Positions 27,364-34,914 of a stretch of DNA of 64,000 nt are shown here, in pieces; position 1 is the first letter of the stretch, and every line of letters begins with the position of its first letter. Position numbers and translations under genes: made by a program. The notes below the pieces were generated by a model. It worked only from the letters and a program-made list of their open reading frames with translations, was not told the DNA's origin and did not search any database. Origin of the DNA: Hyphomicrobiales bacterium (GTDB lineage: Bacteria; Pseudomonadota; Alphaproteobacteria; Rhizobiales; Beijerinckiaceae); contig CAKNFP010000001.1 of assembly GCA_930633525.1 (NCBI GenBank), positions 3,533,501 through 3,597,500 on the forward strand, given 5' to 3'.

Positions 27364-28137
27364 TCAACGATTAATCGTTACTTTTTTCGTTGGCCACCGA
27401 AATATCCACTCCACATTCGCTACTATCTGCCCGCCTTGCGGCCCAGACTCGGCCTTCGGCCAGGCTAGCGAGATCACTTGCCCGTATCTGGGGTCGTCCG
27501 AATCGAAGCGCAGCTCAGCCTCATTCGGCCCCATCTGGACAAACCGCCTTAGCGTCCTCTCTATGGGACCATCCTCGCTAATTTGCCTCTCGAACACGAC
27601 GAGATCAAAGTCATCGAGCCGGCTACGTGGAAGGCCTAAATCTAGGCAAACGGCAATATCGCCATCGCCTGCGATCCTGTTTGCGGACTCCCCCCTAACC
27701 ACGAAGGCGAACTGCGAGCCGATGGGGATCAGCGGATCAACCAGCACGGGGAGATGCCTGTATTCCACCTCGTCCGCCTGCTTGGGATCTCGCCATACAC
27801 CAGCTGCAATTTCACCGATCACTTTGATATGTGCAGTGTCCACCAAGCGCCCTGTTACATCCCGGATCGCCTCGCCGTCGCGAGTGAGGAAGTGGGATGC
27901 CTCCAACATCGCATTGCGCGCTTGCTTGATTTGATGGGCCGCGTCGTCGTCTAAAAGATCCTCCGGGCTAACACCGAGAGCCCTAGCGATCTCAACGATG
28001 CGCCGGGGGCGTGATACCGTCCCGCTCTCGATGGAGGCAATGCCCGTTTGGGTCATGCCGACCTTGTCCGCGAGGTCTGCCTGCGAAACGCCGAGGGCAC
28101 TGCGCAATTCCCGAATTCGTTCGCCAATCGTTTTCAT
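27364..28137 (-). CDS. Phage-type repressor (XRE HTH plus S24/LexA-like domain)
   Basis: A 257-residue cI-like repressor. Residues 5-60 are an XRE helix-turn-helix (ERIRELRSALGVSQADLADKVGMTQTGIASIESGTVSRPRRIVEIARALGVS). The C-terminal half resembles the S24 peptidase/dimerisation fold (PLIPIGSQFAFVVRGESANRIAGDGDIAVCLDLG), with a Ser after GE as in LexA-like proteins. It is divergent from a Cro-like gene 86 bp away, the standard lysogeny switch. Confidence 0.87.
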   Translation of the reverse strand: MKTIGERIRELRSALGVSQADLADKVGMTQTGIASIESGTVSRPRRIVEIARALGVSPEDLLDDDAAHQIKQARNAMLEASHFLTRDGEAIRDVTGRLVDTAHIKVIGEIAAGVWRDPKQADEVEYRHLPVLVDPLIPIGSQFAFVVRGESANRIAGDGDIAVCLDLGLPRSRLDDFDLVVFERQISEDGPIERTLRRFVQMGPNEAELRFDSDDPRYGQVISLAWPKAESGPQGGQIVANVEWIFRWPTKKVTINR

Positions 28138-28223
28138 CCCCCACCTCTAACCTGTATGTGGATAACGATCATCATCAATTTTTCGGTTGCATAGGCAAGT
28201 CGAATCGTTGTAAATCGATATTT
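28138..28223. promoter_or_regulatory. Repressor/Cro divergent operator region
   Basis: 86 bp between the repressor and the Cro-like gene. It is A+T-rich and contains an inverted pair AACGAT (28164-28169) and ATCGTT (28204-28209). The same half-sites form a perfect 14-bp palindrome AACGATTAATCGTT at 27366-27379, at the end of the repressor gene. These are candidate repressor sites. Confidence 0.5.
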
Positions 28224-28496
28224 ATGGTGAACGACCATCTCCACCGGGCCTGTGAAATCGTTGGGGGCCAGACAGCTCTGGCAGACATTCTCGGCGTCCG
28301 GCAATCCACTCTGCACTACTGGCTGAACCGCTCAAAGCGAGGCGTGCCAGCGCATTACGTGCTGCCCATCGAGGCGGCTACCTATGGCGCCGTGTCGCGG
28401 CATCAGCTGCGCCCGGACATCTACCCTGACCGCGTCAACCGAAAGGCGGCGCGTCAATTTTACCGAATTGGCGATCATCCAGGAGGCGCATCATGA
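28224..28496 (+). CDS. Cro/YdaS-like DNA-binding protein
   Basis: A 90-residue protein with a helix-turn-helix QTALADILGVRQSTLHYWLNRSKRGVPAHYVLPIEAAT, the pattern of YdaS/Cro-like prophage repressors. The frame is open further upstream, but ATG 28224 follows the operator region and begins the conserved fold. Its stop overlaps the next gene by 4 bp, heading the early plus-strand operon. Confidence 0.78.
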   Translation: MVNDHLHRACEIVGGQTALADILGVRQSTLHYWLNRSKRGVPAHYVLPIEAATYGAVSRHQLRPDIYPDRVNRKAARQFYRIGDHPGGAS

Positions 28497-28990
28497 GCGT
28501 GTCGCCTCCTAACCGCATCGCCGCCTTTCGGGAGACCGCTGGGCTTACCCAAGGCCAACTTGGCGAAAAGGTCGGTGCCCATTGGGTAACGATCTCTAGG
28601 CTAGAGCGTGGGGACATGCGGCTCACCCTCGATTGGATGGCCCGCATCGCGCCCGCGCTTGGCGTATGCCCCGCAGATCTTATCGATGAACCGGGTCGCG
28701 CCGCGCGCCACGCGCGTGAGGGCGAGTTCATCACCCTTGGCGATGCCATGAACGCCGCGATCGCGAAGGCGGCCGGGACATGGGCCTCCGATCCGAACAT
28801 CAGCGATTCCGAACGTGCGCGCCGCGAGATCCTGACGCTTCGATGGCAGATCGAGCAGCTTCAGGCCCGCATCGTCGAGCGTGAGCGGATCATCTTCACC
28901 TACGAAGACGAGATCAACGACCGCCGCGCCCGCGCGTGGGTCGAAGGCATCGAGGCGGTGCCAACGTCAATCCATCACTCCCCGCGCTGA
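28493..28990 (+). CDS. XRE-type regulator with C-terminal coiled coil
   Basis: A 165-residue protein. Residues 5-60 form an XRE helix-turn-helix (NRIAAFRETAGLTQGQLGEKVGAHWVTISRLERGDMRLTLDWMARIAPALGV). The C-terminus is a helical, probably coiled-coil segment (ILTLRWQIEQLQARIVERERIIFTYEDEI) that could mediate dimerisation. It follows the Cro-like gene with an ATGA overlap. Confidence 0.78.
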   Translation: MSVSPPNRIAAFRETAGLTQGQLGEKVGAHWVTISRLERGDMRLTLDWMARIAPALGVCPADLIDEPGRAARHAREGEFITLGDAMNAAIAKAAGTWASDPNISDSERARREILTLRWQIEQLQARIVERERIIFTYEDEINDRRARAWVEGIEAVPTSIHHSPR

Positions 28991-29000
28991 TAGGTCAAAG

Positions 29001-29213
29001 ATGAGTTCAGATAGCTACCGGACGATCGTGCCTCGCCAGATAGAAATCAGTATTGAACATCATGATGACGGAACAATCTCGCTCATTCAGCCGAGGGACG
29101 ATGGTTCCTACGACGACGATGTCATCAAGATCGCCCTGGAAAACATTCCATCTCTCATCCGAGAGTTGCGAGCGGCAATCAAGGTGGCACATCTCAGGCT
29201 GGCTGAGGAGTGA
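29001..29213 (+). CDS. Small early element protein, unknown
   Basis: A 70-residue protein starting MSSDSYRTIVPRQIEISIEHHDDGTISLIQPRDDGSYDDD, with a beta-rich first half and a helical end IALENIPSLIRELRAAIKVAHL. It lies 10 bp after the XRE gene and 9 bp before the replication gene in the same operon. A longer frame exists upstream but overlaps the previous gene. Function unknown. Confidence 0.62.
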   Translation: MSSDSYRTIVPRQIEISIEHHDDGTISLIQPRDDGSYDDDVIKIALENIPSLIRELRAAIKVAHLRLAEE

Positions 29214-29222
29214 GGCGAGATC

Positions 29223-29996
29223 TTGAGCAAATATCGCAAGATAGATCCGCGCATTTGGAATGACGCAAAGTTCCGCTCCCTTTCGGACAATGGAAAGCTC
29301 GTCTTCTTCATGGTCCTTACTCACCCGAGCATGACTGCGCTAGGGGCCATGCGTGCGACAATGGGAGGCTTGGCGGAAGAAATTGGTTGGAGACCGGAAG
29401 CCTTTCGGGAAGCCTTCGCCGAAGCATCATCAAAGGGTATGCTGGAGCATGACGGGAAGGCCCATTTGGTCGCACTGCCTAACTTCATCAAGTATAACCC
29501 GCCCGAATCCCCCAATGTGGTCAAAGCTTGGGTCGGAGCACTTGATCACCTGCCTGAATGCGAGCTGAAATCCAAGGTTATTCAACGGTCTGTAGCCTTC
29601 GCGCGAGGCTTATCGAAAGGCTTCGCGGAAGCCTTACCGGAAGAGTTCGCGAAGACTATGCCTTATCAGGAACAGGAACAGGAGCAGGAACCAGAGCAGG
29701 AAAAGAAGAAAGAAATACCCCTTCGGGGGAGCGCTGTCGCGCCCCTGGATCTTTCAACAGATGCCGGCATCTTCGCCTACGGCAAATCCGTGTTGGGCAA
29801 ATCGGCCGGCGGCGTCATCAACAAGCTGGTCAAGCACTGCGACCGCGACTTGCGCACCGTCGCGAGCTACCTGATGCAGGCATCCGAAAAAGAGAACGCC
29901 ATGGAGTGGGTGCAGGGCGTCTTGCGCCACACCGAGCGACCAAAAACGCCTGATCACATCCTGATCCCCGATGACATCTATCGGGGTGTGCTCTGA
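29223..29996 (+). CDS. Phage replication-initiation-like protein
   Basis: A 257-residue protein with TTG start and a GAGGCGAG site just upstream. The N-terminus MSKYRKIDPRIWNDAKFRSLSDNGKLVFFMVLTHPSMTALGAMRATMGGLAEEIGW is a winged-helix region found in phage replication proteins. An acidic EQEQEQEPEQEKKKE linker separates a C-terminal helical domain. It stops one base before the primase-helicase start, so it probably loads or recruits that enzyme at the origin (inference from order). Confidence 0.7.
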   Translation: MSKYRKIDPRIWNDAKFRSLSDNGKLVFFMVLTHPSMTALGAMRATMGGLAEEIGWRPEAFREAFAEASSKGMLEHDGKAHLVALPNFIKYNPPESPNVVKAWVGALDHLPECELKSKVIQRSVAFARGLSKGFAEALPEEFAKTMPYQEQEQEQEPEQEKKKEIPLRGSAVAPLDLSTDAGIFAYGKSVLGKSAGGVINKLVKHCDRDLRTVASYLMQASEKENAMEWVQGVLRHTERPKTPDHILIPDDIYRGVL

Positions 29997-31808
29997 ATGG
30001 ACATCACCCAAGTCAAGCGGATGCTCGCGGACCGTGCTCAGGCCGTGGCGGAATACCTGCTGCCGAACGGCAAGAAGGAAGGTTCGGAATGGCGTGCCGG
30101 GTCGGTAGCTGGCGAGGCTGGCCAGAGCCTTGGCGTCCATCTTTCGGGTGGCAAGGCCGGGGTCTGGGCTGATTTCGGTTCGGGGGAAAGCGGTGATCTG
30201 ATCGATCTATGGGTTGCCACACGCGGCCTGCCTCTCGCGGAAGCGCTCGACGACGCGAGGCGCTGGCTCGGTGTCGCCCGTCCCGAGCCCTACCGCGATC
30301 CGAAACCGTCCTATACCCGGCCGCCCAAGCCGAAGTGCACCGCCCCGGCAAACCGCGTGCTCGACTATCTCCGCGAGGAAAGGAACATCCCGGCGGAAGT
30401 CATCGAGGCCTACAGGGTCGGTGAGAACGGGGACGATATCATCTTCCCGTTCCTCCTGCCGGGTGGTGAGCTTGCCTTGGCCAAGGCGCGGAAGGCGGAA
30501 GCGGGAGCGAAGCCCAAGCCGACAGCGGCCAACTGCGAGCCGGTGCTGTTCGGCTGGCAGGCGATCTCTGAAACAGCCCGCGAGATCATCATCGCTGAAG
30601 GCGAGATCGACGCTCTGTCGTGGGCTGCATACGGATATCCCGGCATGTCCGTGCCGTTCGGCGGTGGCAAGGGCGCGAAGCAAAAATGGATCGAGAACGA
30701 GTTTGATCGGCTGGAGCGATTCGAGCGGATCTATATTTCCATGGACATGGATCAGGTCGGCGAAGAGGCGGCCGAAGAGATCGCCAGCCGGCTCGGTCGC
30801 CATCGATGCTTCCGGATCCAGCTGCCGCGCAAGGATTGCAACGACTGCCTGATGGAGGGCGTGCCCAAGGCGGACATTGACAAGGCGGTGAAGTCGGCAT
30901 CGAGCCTGGACCCCGAAGGCCTGAAGCGCGCCATCGACTACACGGACAGCGTCATCCACCTATTCTGGCCAGCGTCGGAAGAGGCGATCGGATACGATCT
31001 CCCTTACGGCAAGCTATTCGGCAAACTCAATTTCCGCCCTGCCGAGGTCACGCTGTGGACGGGATCGAGCGGCGCCGGCAAGAGCCAGGTGTTGTCTGAC
31101 AGCATGGTCCATTGGGTCAATCAGGGCAGCCGCGTGTGCCTGTCGTCGCTGGAGATGAAGCCCGAACAGACCCTGAAGCGCATGTGCAAGCAGACGGGTG
31201 GAGAAGACCGGCCGGTGGCCAGTCAGATCCAGAAGATCATGACATGGCTCGATCGAGGCTTGCTGATCTATGACCGTGTTGGCAAGGCCGGTGTCGAGCC
31301 GCTGCTTGAGGTGTTCGACTATGCCCGGGCCAAGTACGGTTGCGATCAGTTCGTCATCGACAGCCTGATGCGGCTCGGCATCTCAGGCGACGACTACAAC
31401 GGGCAGGAAAAGGCCATGTTCCTGATGGTCGATTGGGCCATCTCCCGGAATGTCCACCTCCACCTCGTCGCACACTCGCGCAAGGCTGATAAGGACCGCG
31501 GCGTCCCGGAAACCGAAGACGTCAAGGGCGCGATGGAGATCGGCGCCAACGCCTTCAACATCGTCACCGTCTGGCGAAACCGGAAGCTTGAAGACGAGAT
31601 CCGGGGAGCCAAGACCGAACTTGAGCGGATCGAAAAGAAGAAGGTCCCCGGCGTCATCCTGAACGTGGCGAAGCAGCGCAACGGGGACTTCGAAGGCAAG
31701 GTCGGGCTCTGGTTCAACCAGGAGAACTACCGATACCGCTCGTCGTTCGACAACAGCGATTTCAGCCGGTTCTACCCGCTAGACGAGCGGGAGCATGAGG
31801 CAGCGTGA
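29997..31808 (+). CDS. Toprim primase / DnaB-like helicase (Twinkle/T7 gp4-like)
   Basis: A 603-residue fusion. The N-terminal third has a primase-like region (GVHLSGGKAGVWADFGSGESGDLIDLW) without an obvious zinc finger. A Toprim segment follows (REIIIAEGEIDALSWAAYG and IYISMDMDQVGEEAAEEIA). The C-terminal RecA-like helicase domain has Walker A GSSGAGKS and the Walker B-like QFVIDSLMRLG, then HLVAHSRK. It unwinds and primes element DNA during replication. It overlaps the next gene by 4 bp. Confidence 0.88.
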   Translation: MDITQVKRMLADRAQAVAEYLLPNGKKEGSEWRAGSVAGEAGQSLGVHLSGGKAGVWADFGSGESGDLIDLWVATRGLPLAEALDDARRWLGVARPEPYRDPKPSYTRPPKPKCTAPANRVLDYLREERNIPAEVIEAYRVGENGDDIIFPFLLPGGELALAKARKAEAGAKPKPTAANCEPVLFGWQAISETAREIIIAEGEIDALSWAAYGYPGMSVPFGGGKGAKQKWIENEFDRLERFERIYISMDMDQVGEEAAEEIASRLGRHRCFRIQLPRKDCNDCLMEGVPKADIDKAVKSASSLDPEGLKRAIDYTDSVIHLFWPASEEAIGYDLPYGKLFGKLNFRPAEVTLWTGSSGAGKSQVLSDSMVHWVNQGSRVCLSSLEMKPEQTLKRMCKQTGGEDRPVASQIQKIMTWLDRGLLIYDRVGKAGVEPLLEVFDYARAKYGCDQFVIDSLMRLGISGDDYNGQEKAMFLMVDWAISRNVHLHLVAHSRKADKDRGVPETEDVKGAMEIGANAFNIVTVWRNRKLEDEIRGAKTELERIEKKKVPGVILNVAKQRNGDFEGKVGLWFNQENYRYRSSFDNSDFSRFYPLDEREHEAA

Positions 31809-32716
31809 TGACATCGGAGAGCCCATTGAAAACAGTCCATGAGCGCAAGGCAGAGGCAGAAGCGAAGGCGGAACGCTGGGAGCGCAGCGCTGACCGGCAC
31901 CGGCTTGCTGCCGAGCGTGCCCGCGCGAAGGGGCATCATGACCGTGCCATCAAGCATGAGGCGCTGCATGCCCGTGCCTTCCGGCTGCTCACGAAGGCCA
32001 AGAGGGCGGTGAACCGATATGCGCCGCTGTCCGCCCATGCGCTCGGTGCCGAACGCGTTGCCGAGAAGATCCAGGGCACCACCGCGAGGCTGAACCGCGA
32101 GCGCAAGGACGAGGCGAACACCATGCGCCGTCGTCGCCACCGCCGGGAGGATCTGCACGGGAGCGACGGCCGTGTTGAGATCGGCCACAAGGACGTCAAG
32201 GATCCATACGAACCTGAAAAGCGTCTCCGCGTCACCGTCAACGTCCGCGAGAGCCCGCTGGAGATCCTGAAGTCCCGGCGCCGGATCGACGATGCCGAGT
32301 ATGAGGCAGGCCAGTGGTTCCGGGCTGTCTATGAGCGCGCTTCCATCGGGCCGCTGACGGCCTTTGATCCCACGAAGGAGCCTGTTGACGGTGGCGGTTT
32401 CAGCGATCCTCTGTCTGATGCGACGATGCAGGCTAGCCGCGACCTTCGGGCTGTCCTGCCTGTCGTGCGCCGCGAGGGATACTTGTTGCTGATGTCGATC
32501 GTAGGTCAAGGGAAGCCCATCGCCGAGGTGGCGGCGGTATGGGGGCGCACGGTCGTTGCGATCAAGGACGGCAAGCAGCGGCGACCCAAGTCTTCTGAGG
32601 CGATTGTCACATCCAGGCTAATCGAGGCATTGCGGGATGTGGCAGAGCATCGTGGCGTGAAGGGCCCCCGTGTCGGTTTGATAAGTGCGGCTCGCGAACT
32701 CGGAACGATCGTGTGA
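31805..32716 (+). CDS. Element protein with DUF6456-like C-terminal region
   Basis: A 303-residue protein. The first 100 residues are very basic and helical (HERKAEAEAKAERWERSADRHRLAAERARAKG), like nucleic-acid-binding tails. The C-terminal part (YEAGQWFRAVYERASIGPLTAFDP through VLPVVRREGYLLLMSIVGQGKPIAEVA) resembles DUF6456-type regions of alphaproteobacterial phage proteins; this assignment is from memory of the pattern. The last residues look like a sigma-like HTH. It ends the early operon. Confidence 0.65.
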   Translation: MMTSESPLKTVHERKAEAEAKAERWERSADRHRLAAERARAKGHHDRAIKHEALHARAFRLLTKAKRAVNRYAPLSAHALGAERVAEKIQGTTARLNRERKDEANTMRRRRHRREDLHGSDGRVEIGHKDVKDPYEPEKRLRVTVNVRESPLEILKSRRRIDDAEYEAGQWFRAVYERASIGPLTAFDPTKEPVDGGGFSDPLSDATMQASRDLRAVLPVVRREGYLLLMSIVGQGKPIAEVAAVWGRTVVAIKDGKQRRPKSSEAIVTSRLIEALRDVAEHRGVKGPRVGLISAARELGTIV

Positions 32717-32892
32717 CTGGAGGCGTAGCGCTTAAAACTTAGGCGATCGCTACGTTGTGCAGCGGCTGGTCGATATAGCTCATCGGTGTTAATGTAATTG
32801 TCTAGCCTTCGCCAATATGGCTGTGTGTACTGCGTACGGCGCCCCGTTCCAAGCAATGTTGTTCGTTTTGCACATTGATGGAGGTCGTAGAT

Positions 32893-33390
32893 ATGTCAAG
32901 TACAGTGGATTGGCTGAAAGAGAATAAAGGTATAGGCGATCAAGCAGCGAGGGAGGTAGGCTATTCTCGCAGCCAGTTGGTCGACGTGATCCTTGATGAT
33001 TTTAGTAAGGCAGATGAATACGCCGACGCTATTTATAGGGTTGCGGCGTCGAAAGGCGCCCCCAGAGACGTTTCAGGCGAGCTTGAAGATTTTGTTCGGA
33101 TGGTCAAGGCAGGTACATCTCGGGTGAGAAATGACGGGCCTTTTATTCAACGAACTGCGTCAGCGTTTAAAGGAATCCACAGCCCAGAAGAGGTAAAGCT
33201 AATAATCCGTGGCGCATTACCGCATGCGCCAAATGATGACGCGAAAAGAAGCCTGGATAATCTCATGAAATCGATGGATACAGCGTCAGAGCGCATTGAA
33301 AGCGGTGGCAATCTCGCTTGGTGTCTAGCTGGATGTGTAATTTGTGGTGAAGGGTGCTTAATTTGTTGCACCATTATGCTGGCGGATTAG
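32893..33390 (+). CDS. Unknown protein with Cys-rich tail behind a Gly-Gly
   Basis: A 165-residue protein starting MSSTVDWLKENKG, with a GGAGG site 9 bases upstream. The body is helical and acidic/basic mixed. The last 30 residues are ESGGNLAWCLAGCVICGEGC followed by LICCTIMLAD, giving six cysteines spaced CX3CX2CX3CX2CC. Base composition is clearly lower in GC than neighbours, suggesting separate acquisition. The tail could bind metal or be a precursor-peptide core after a double-glycine site, but no maturation or export gene is adjacent. Function unknown. Confidence 0.68.
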   Translation: MSSTVDWLKENKGIGDQAAREVGYSRSQLVDVILDDFSKADEYADAIYRVAASKGAPRDVSGELEDFVRMVKAGTSRVRNDGPFIQRTASAFKGIHSPEEVKLIIRGALPHAPNDDAKRSLDNLMKSMDTASERIESGGNLAWCLAGCVICGEGCLICCTIMLAD

Positions 33391-33535
33391 CCGAGACTGC
33401 ACAGCAAATCCTGTCCTCGCTCACGGTGTCCAGAGCGGCTTGACACGGTGCACCGAGATTGATACAAAACAGGAACATCTCGATTTGCGCCCGGATCGCT
33501 TCATGCGTCTCCGGGCGTTGTCGTTTCAGGGTCGA

Positions 33536-33841
33536 TCAACCCAACACCTCTTCGACGATCTTCGGATTACGGTCGAGCAGTGCCAGGAGCACCCGCGCCG
33601 GGCCTTCCGGAGCGCGCCGTCCCTGTTCCCAGTTCCTCAACGTACCGACCGCCACGCCAATGCGGCGCGCGAAGGCTTCCTGCGACAGGTGAGCCTTGGT
33701 CCGGATCGCCACTACGTCAACGGCGGGTACCTGTACGGCATGGATCTTCAGGCCAGGTACGTCTTCGCCCTTGGCGTGAGCAAGGGCTTCGTTGAGGCCC
33801 TGGAGGATGCGGTCGGCGGCCTTTTGTTTCGTCATGGTCAT
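33536..33841 (-). CDS. HTH antitoxin (HigA-like)
   Basis: A 101-residue DNA-binding antitoxin. The HTH is LSQEAFARRIGVAVGTLRNWEQGRRAPEGPARVLLALL near the C-terminus, as in HigA-type antitoxins. It follows the toxin gene with an ATGA overlap, the toxin-first order of higBA. It should neutralise the toxin and repress the operon from the operator at 34195-34223. Confidence 0.83.
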   Translation of the reverse strand: MTMTKQKAADRILQGLNEALAHAKGEDVPGLKIHAVQVPAVDVVAIRTKAHLSQEAFARRIGVAVGTLRNWEQGRRAPEGPARVLLALLDRNPKIVEEVLG

Positions 33842-34188
33842 CGTCCTTTCCAGAAGCGATCGATGGCGGTTGTCAGCGCCTTGAATGCGGCGACTTCCGC
33901 ACGAGTGAAGTTGGCGCGGTCACCTTTGCTGAGCAGAGCGAGCAGATAGGTTGGTGCGTGCGGGCCGAAGTAAGCGGTGATGACGCGGTATCCGCCGCTC
34001 TTGCCCTTGCCCCGACCGGCGAAGCGAACCTTGCGCACGCCACCCGAGCCTTGAACTTCATCGCCCTGCATCGGATCAGCAGCAACACCGTCGATGATGG
34101 CGACCTTTTCGTCCTCGGTCACGCCAGCATCAGCGCAGTCCCGGATGAACTGGGGAAGTTCGGCGATGGTGTGGGGCGCGTTGCTCAT
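33838..34188 (-). CDS. RelE/HigB-type toxin
   Basis: A 116-residue type II toxin. The segment GSGGVRKVRFAGRGKGKSGGYRVITAYFGPHAPTYLLALLSKGDRANFTRAE is the RelE/ParE-fold core of phage-derived HigB-like mRNA interferases. ATG 34188 (MSNAPHTIAEL) is chosen over the upstream frame because the promoter at 34195-34223 would start transcription almost at this codon. Expected role is ribosome-dependent mRNA cleavage when antitoxin is lost. Confidence 0.83.
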   Translation of the reverse strand: MSNAPHTIAELPQFIRDCADAGVTEDEKVAIIDGVAADPMQGDEVQGSGGVRKVRFAGRGKGKSGGYRVITAYFGPHAPTYLLALLSKGDRANFTRAEVAAFKALTTAIDRFWKGR

Positions 34189-34194
34189 GGATCT

Positions 34195-34223
34195 TTTATA
34201 CGCCAATGGCGCACATACGTCAA
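34195..34223 (-). promoter_or_regulatory. Toxin-antitoxin promoter with operator in the spacer
   Basis: On the minus strand TTGACG (34223-34218) and TATAAA (34200-34195) are separated by exactly 17 bases, a strong sigma-70-like promoter. The spacer contains the palindrome CGCCA-A-TGGCG (34201-34211), with another TGGCG half-site just outside. Transcription would begin only a few bases before ATG 34188, giving a nearly leaderless mRNA. Confidence 0.7.
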
Positions 34224-34240
34224 TGGCGCAATTCACTTTC

Positions 34241-34317
34241 TGCGGTCACAAGCCCCGGTGGGCTGCCCGGTCTCATAAGCCGGATCACGCTCGGTTCGAC
34301 CCCGAGGGCCGCAACCA
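34241..34317 (+). tRNA. Initiator-like tRNA(CAT), atypical D-arm
   Basis: 77 bases fold as acceptor TGCGGTC/GGCCGCA, anticodon stem CCGGT/GCCGG with loop CTCATAA (anticodon CAT, the same loop as initiator tRNA), T-stem CTCGG/CCGAG with loop TTCGACC, and an encoded CCA. The D-arm is poor: bases 8 and 14 are A and C instead of T and A, and only about three pairs form. Position 1 pairs with 72, unlike a classical initiator. It is either an unusual element-encoded tRNA-fMet or a decaying tRNA. Confidence 0.6.
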
Positions 34318-34320
34318 GTT

Positions 34321-34438
34321 CTGCAACAAGCGGTGCTGAAAACAGAAGCGCGGGAACGCCTGTAAATCCTTGCGGTATCCCTGACGCGAGGTTGGGCTTC
34401 GGCAGGGATAGCCGGGTTAGCGTCCGGCCTTGTTGCAG
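34321..34438 (+). ncRNA. Candidate structured RNA, about 118 nt
   Basis: Starts three bases after the tRNA-like gene. A closing stem CTGCAACAAG (34321-34330)/CTTGTTGCAG (34429-34438) encloses three hairpins. These are ACAG-aa-GCG (34342-34350) with CGC-CTGT (34357-34363), TATCCCTG (34376-34383) with CAGGGATA (34403-34410), and GCCGG (34411-34415) with CCGGC (34424-34428). The last hairpin abuts the closing stem. No reading frame explains it. Strand is inferred from the tRNA; I cannot match it to a named RNA family. Confidence 0.55.
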
Positions 34439-34516
34439 TTAGAGTTCAGTGCGGCAGTAACCAGGGCAGATTGCCCGCGTGGCGAGCCCGTATCGGATGT
34501 GGTGACGCGGTGGTAA

Positions 34517-34554
34517 AATGCGCATCGTAAGTCTCCGGTCCGCCGGGGCGCATT
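34517..34554 (+). promoter_or_regulatory. Leader hairpin before the small-protein cassette
   Basis: AATGCGC (34517-34523) pairs with GCGCATT (34548-34554), and inside CCGG-TCCG-CCGG (34535-34546) makes a second hairpin. It ends 13 bases before the ATG at 34568 and would cover the ribosome-binding region of the first membrane protein, so it may control its translation. Confidence 0.45.
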
Positions 34555-34567
34555 GCGGGGCATTCCA

Positions 34568-34819
34568 ATGGAAACGCCGCTCAGAATTAGAAACGTGCTG
34601 TTCAAAGCCTTCATCATCAATTTGCTGATTATCACCCTCGCTTGGCTGATTTCACTCAGCGGTGCCACGGCAAATTTGATGGCGTCGTTCTTCGGCTTCA
34701 GCGTCGATCAAACGCACGTGTACATGGCCAACATCATCGGGTTCTGGAAAGTCTTGAACGTAGTCCTTTTCCTGGTCCCGGCCATCGCCATCCATTGGGA
34801 GTTCCGGGCCAGGAGATGA
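34568..34819 (+). CDS. Small membrane protein (DUF6868-like)
   Basis: An 83-residue protein METPLRIRNVLFKAFIINLLIITLAWLISLSG with one N-terminal and one C-terminal hydrophobic segment (WKVLNVVLFLVPAIAIHW). The layout resembles the DUF6868 family of small inner-membrane proteins. The frame begins five codons earlier, but ATG 34568 fits the fold. It overlaps the next small gene by 4 bp. Confidence 0.6.
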   Translation: METPLRIRNVLFKAFIINLLIITLAWLISLSGATANLMASFFGFSVDQTHVYMANIIGFWKVLNVVLFLVPAIAIHWEFRARR

Positions 34820-34914
34820 CCCCAAAGAGGGCCGTCTGCATGCACGCAGTAACATTCGCTTCCCTCATCCACGCTCTCTACCGAGCATGGGCTGAGATGT
34901 GGGGACGGGCATGA
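34816..34914 (+). CDS. Micro-ORF, 32 residues
   Basis: ATG 34816 overlaps the preceding stop (ATGA) and its own stop overlaps the next ATG (ATGA), giving a translationally coupled chain. The product MTPKRAVCMHAVTFASLIHA LYRAWAEMWGRA could form one amphipathic helix. It is below usual gene-calling length, and the evidence is only the coupling on both sides. Confidence 0.4.
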   Translation: MTPKRAVCMHAVTFASLIHALYRAWAEMWGRA

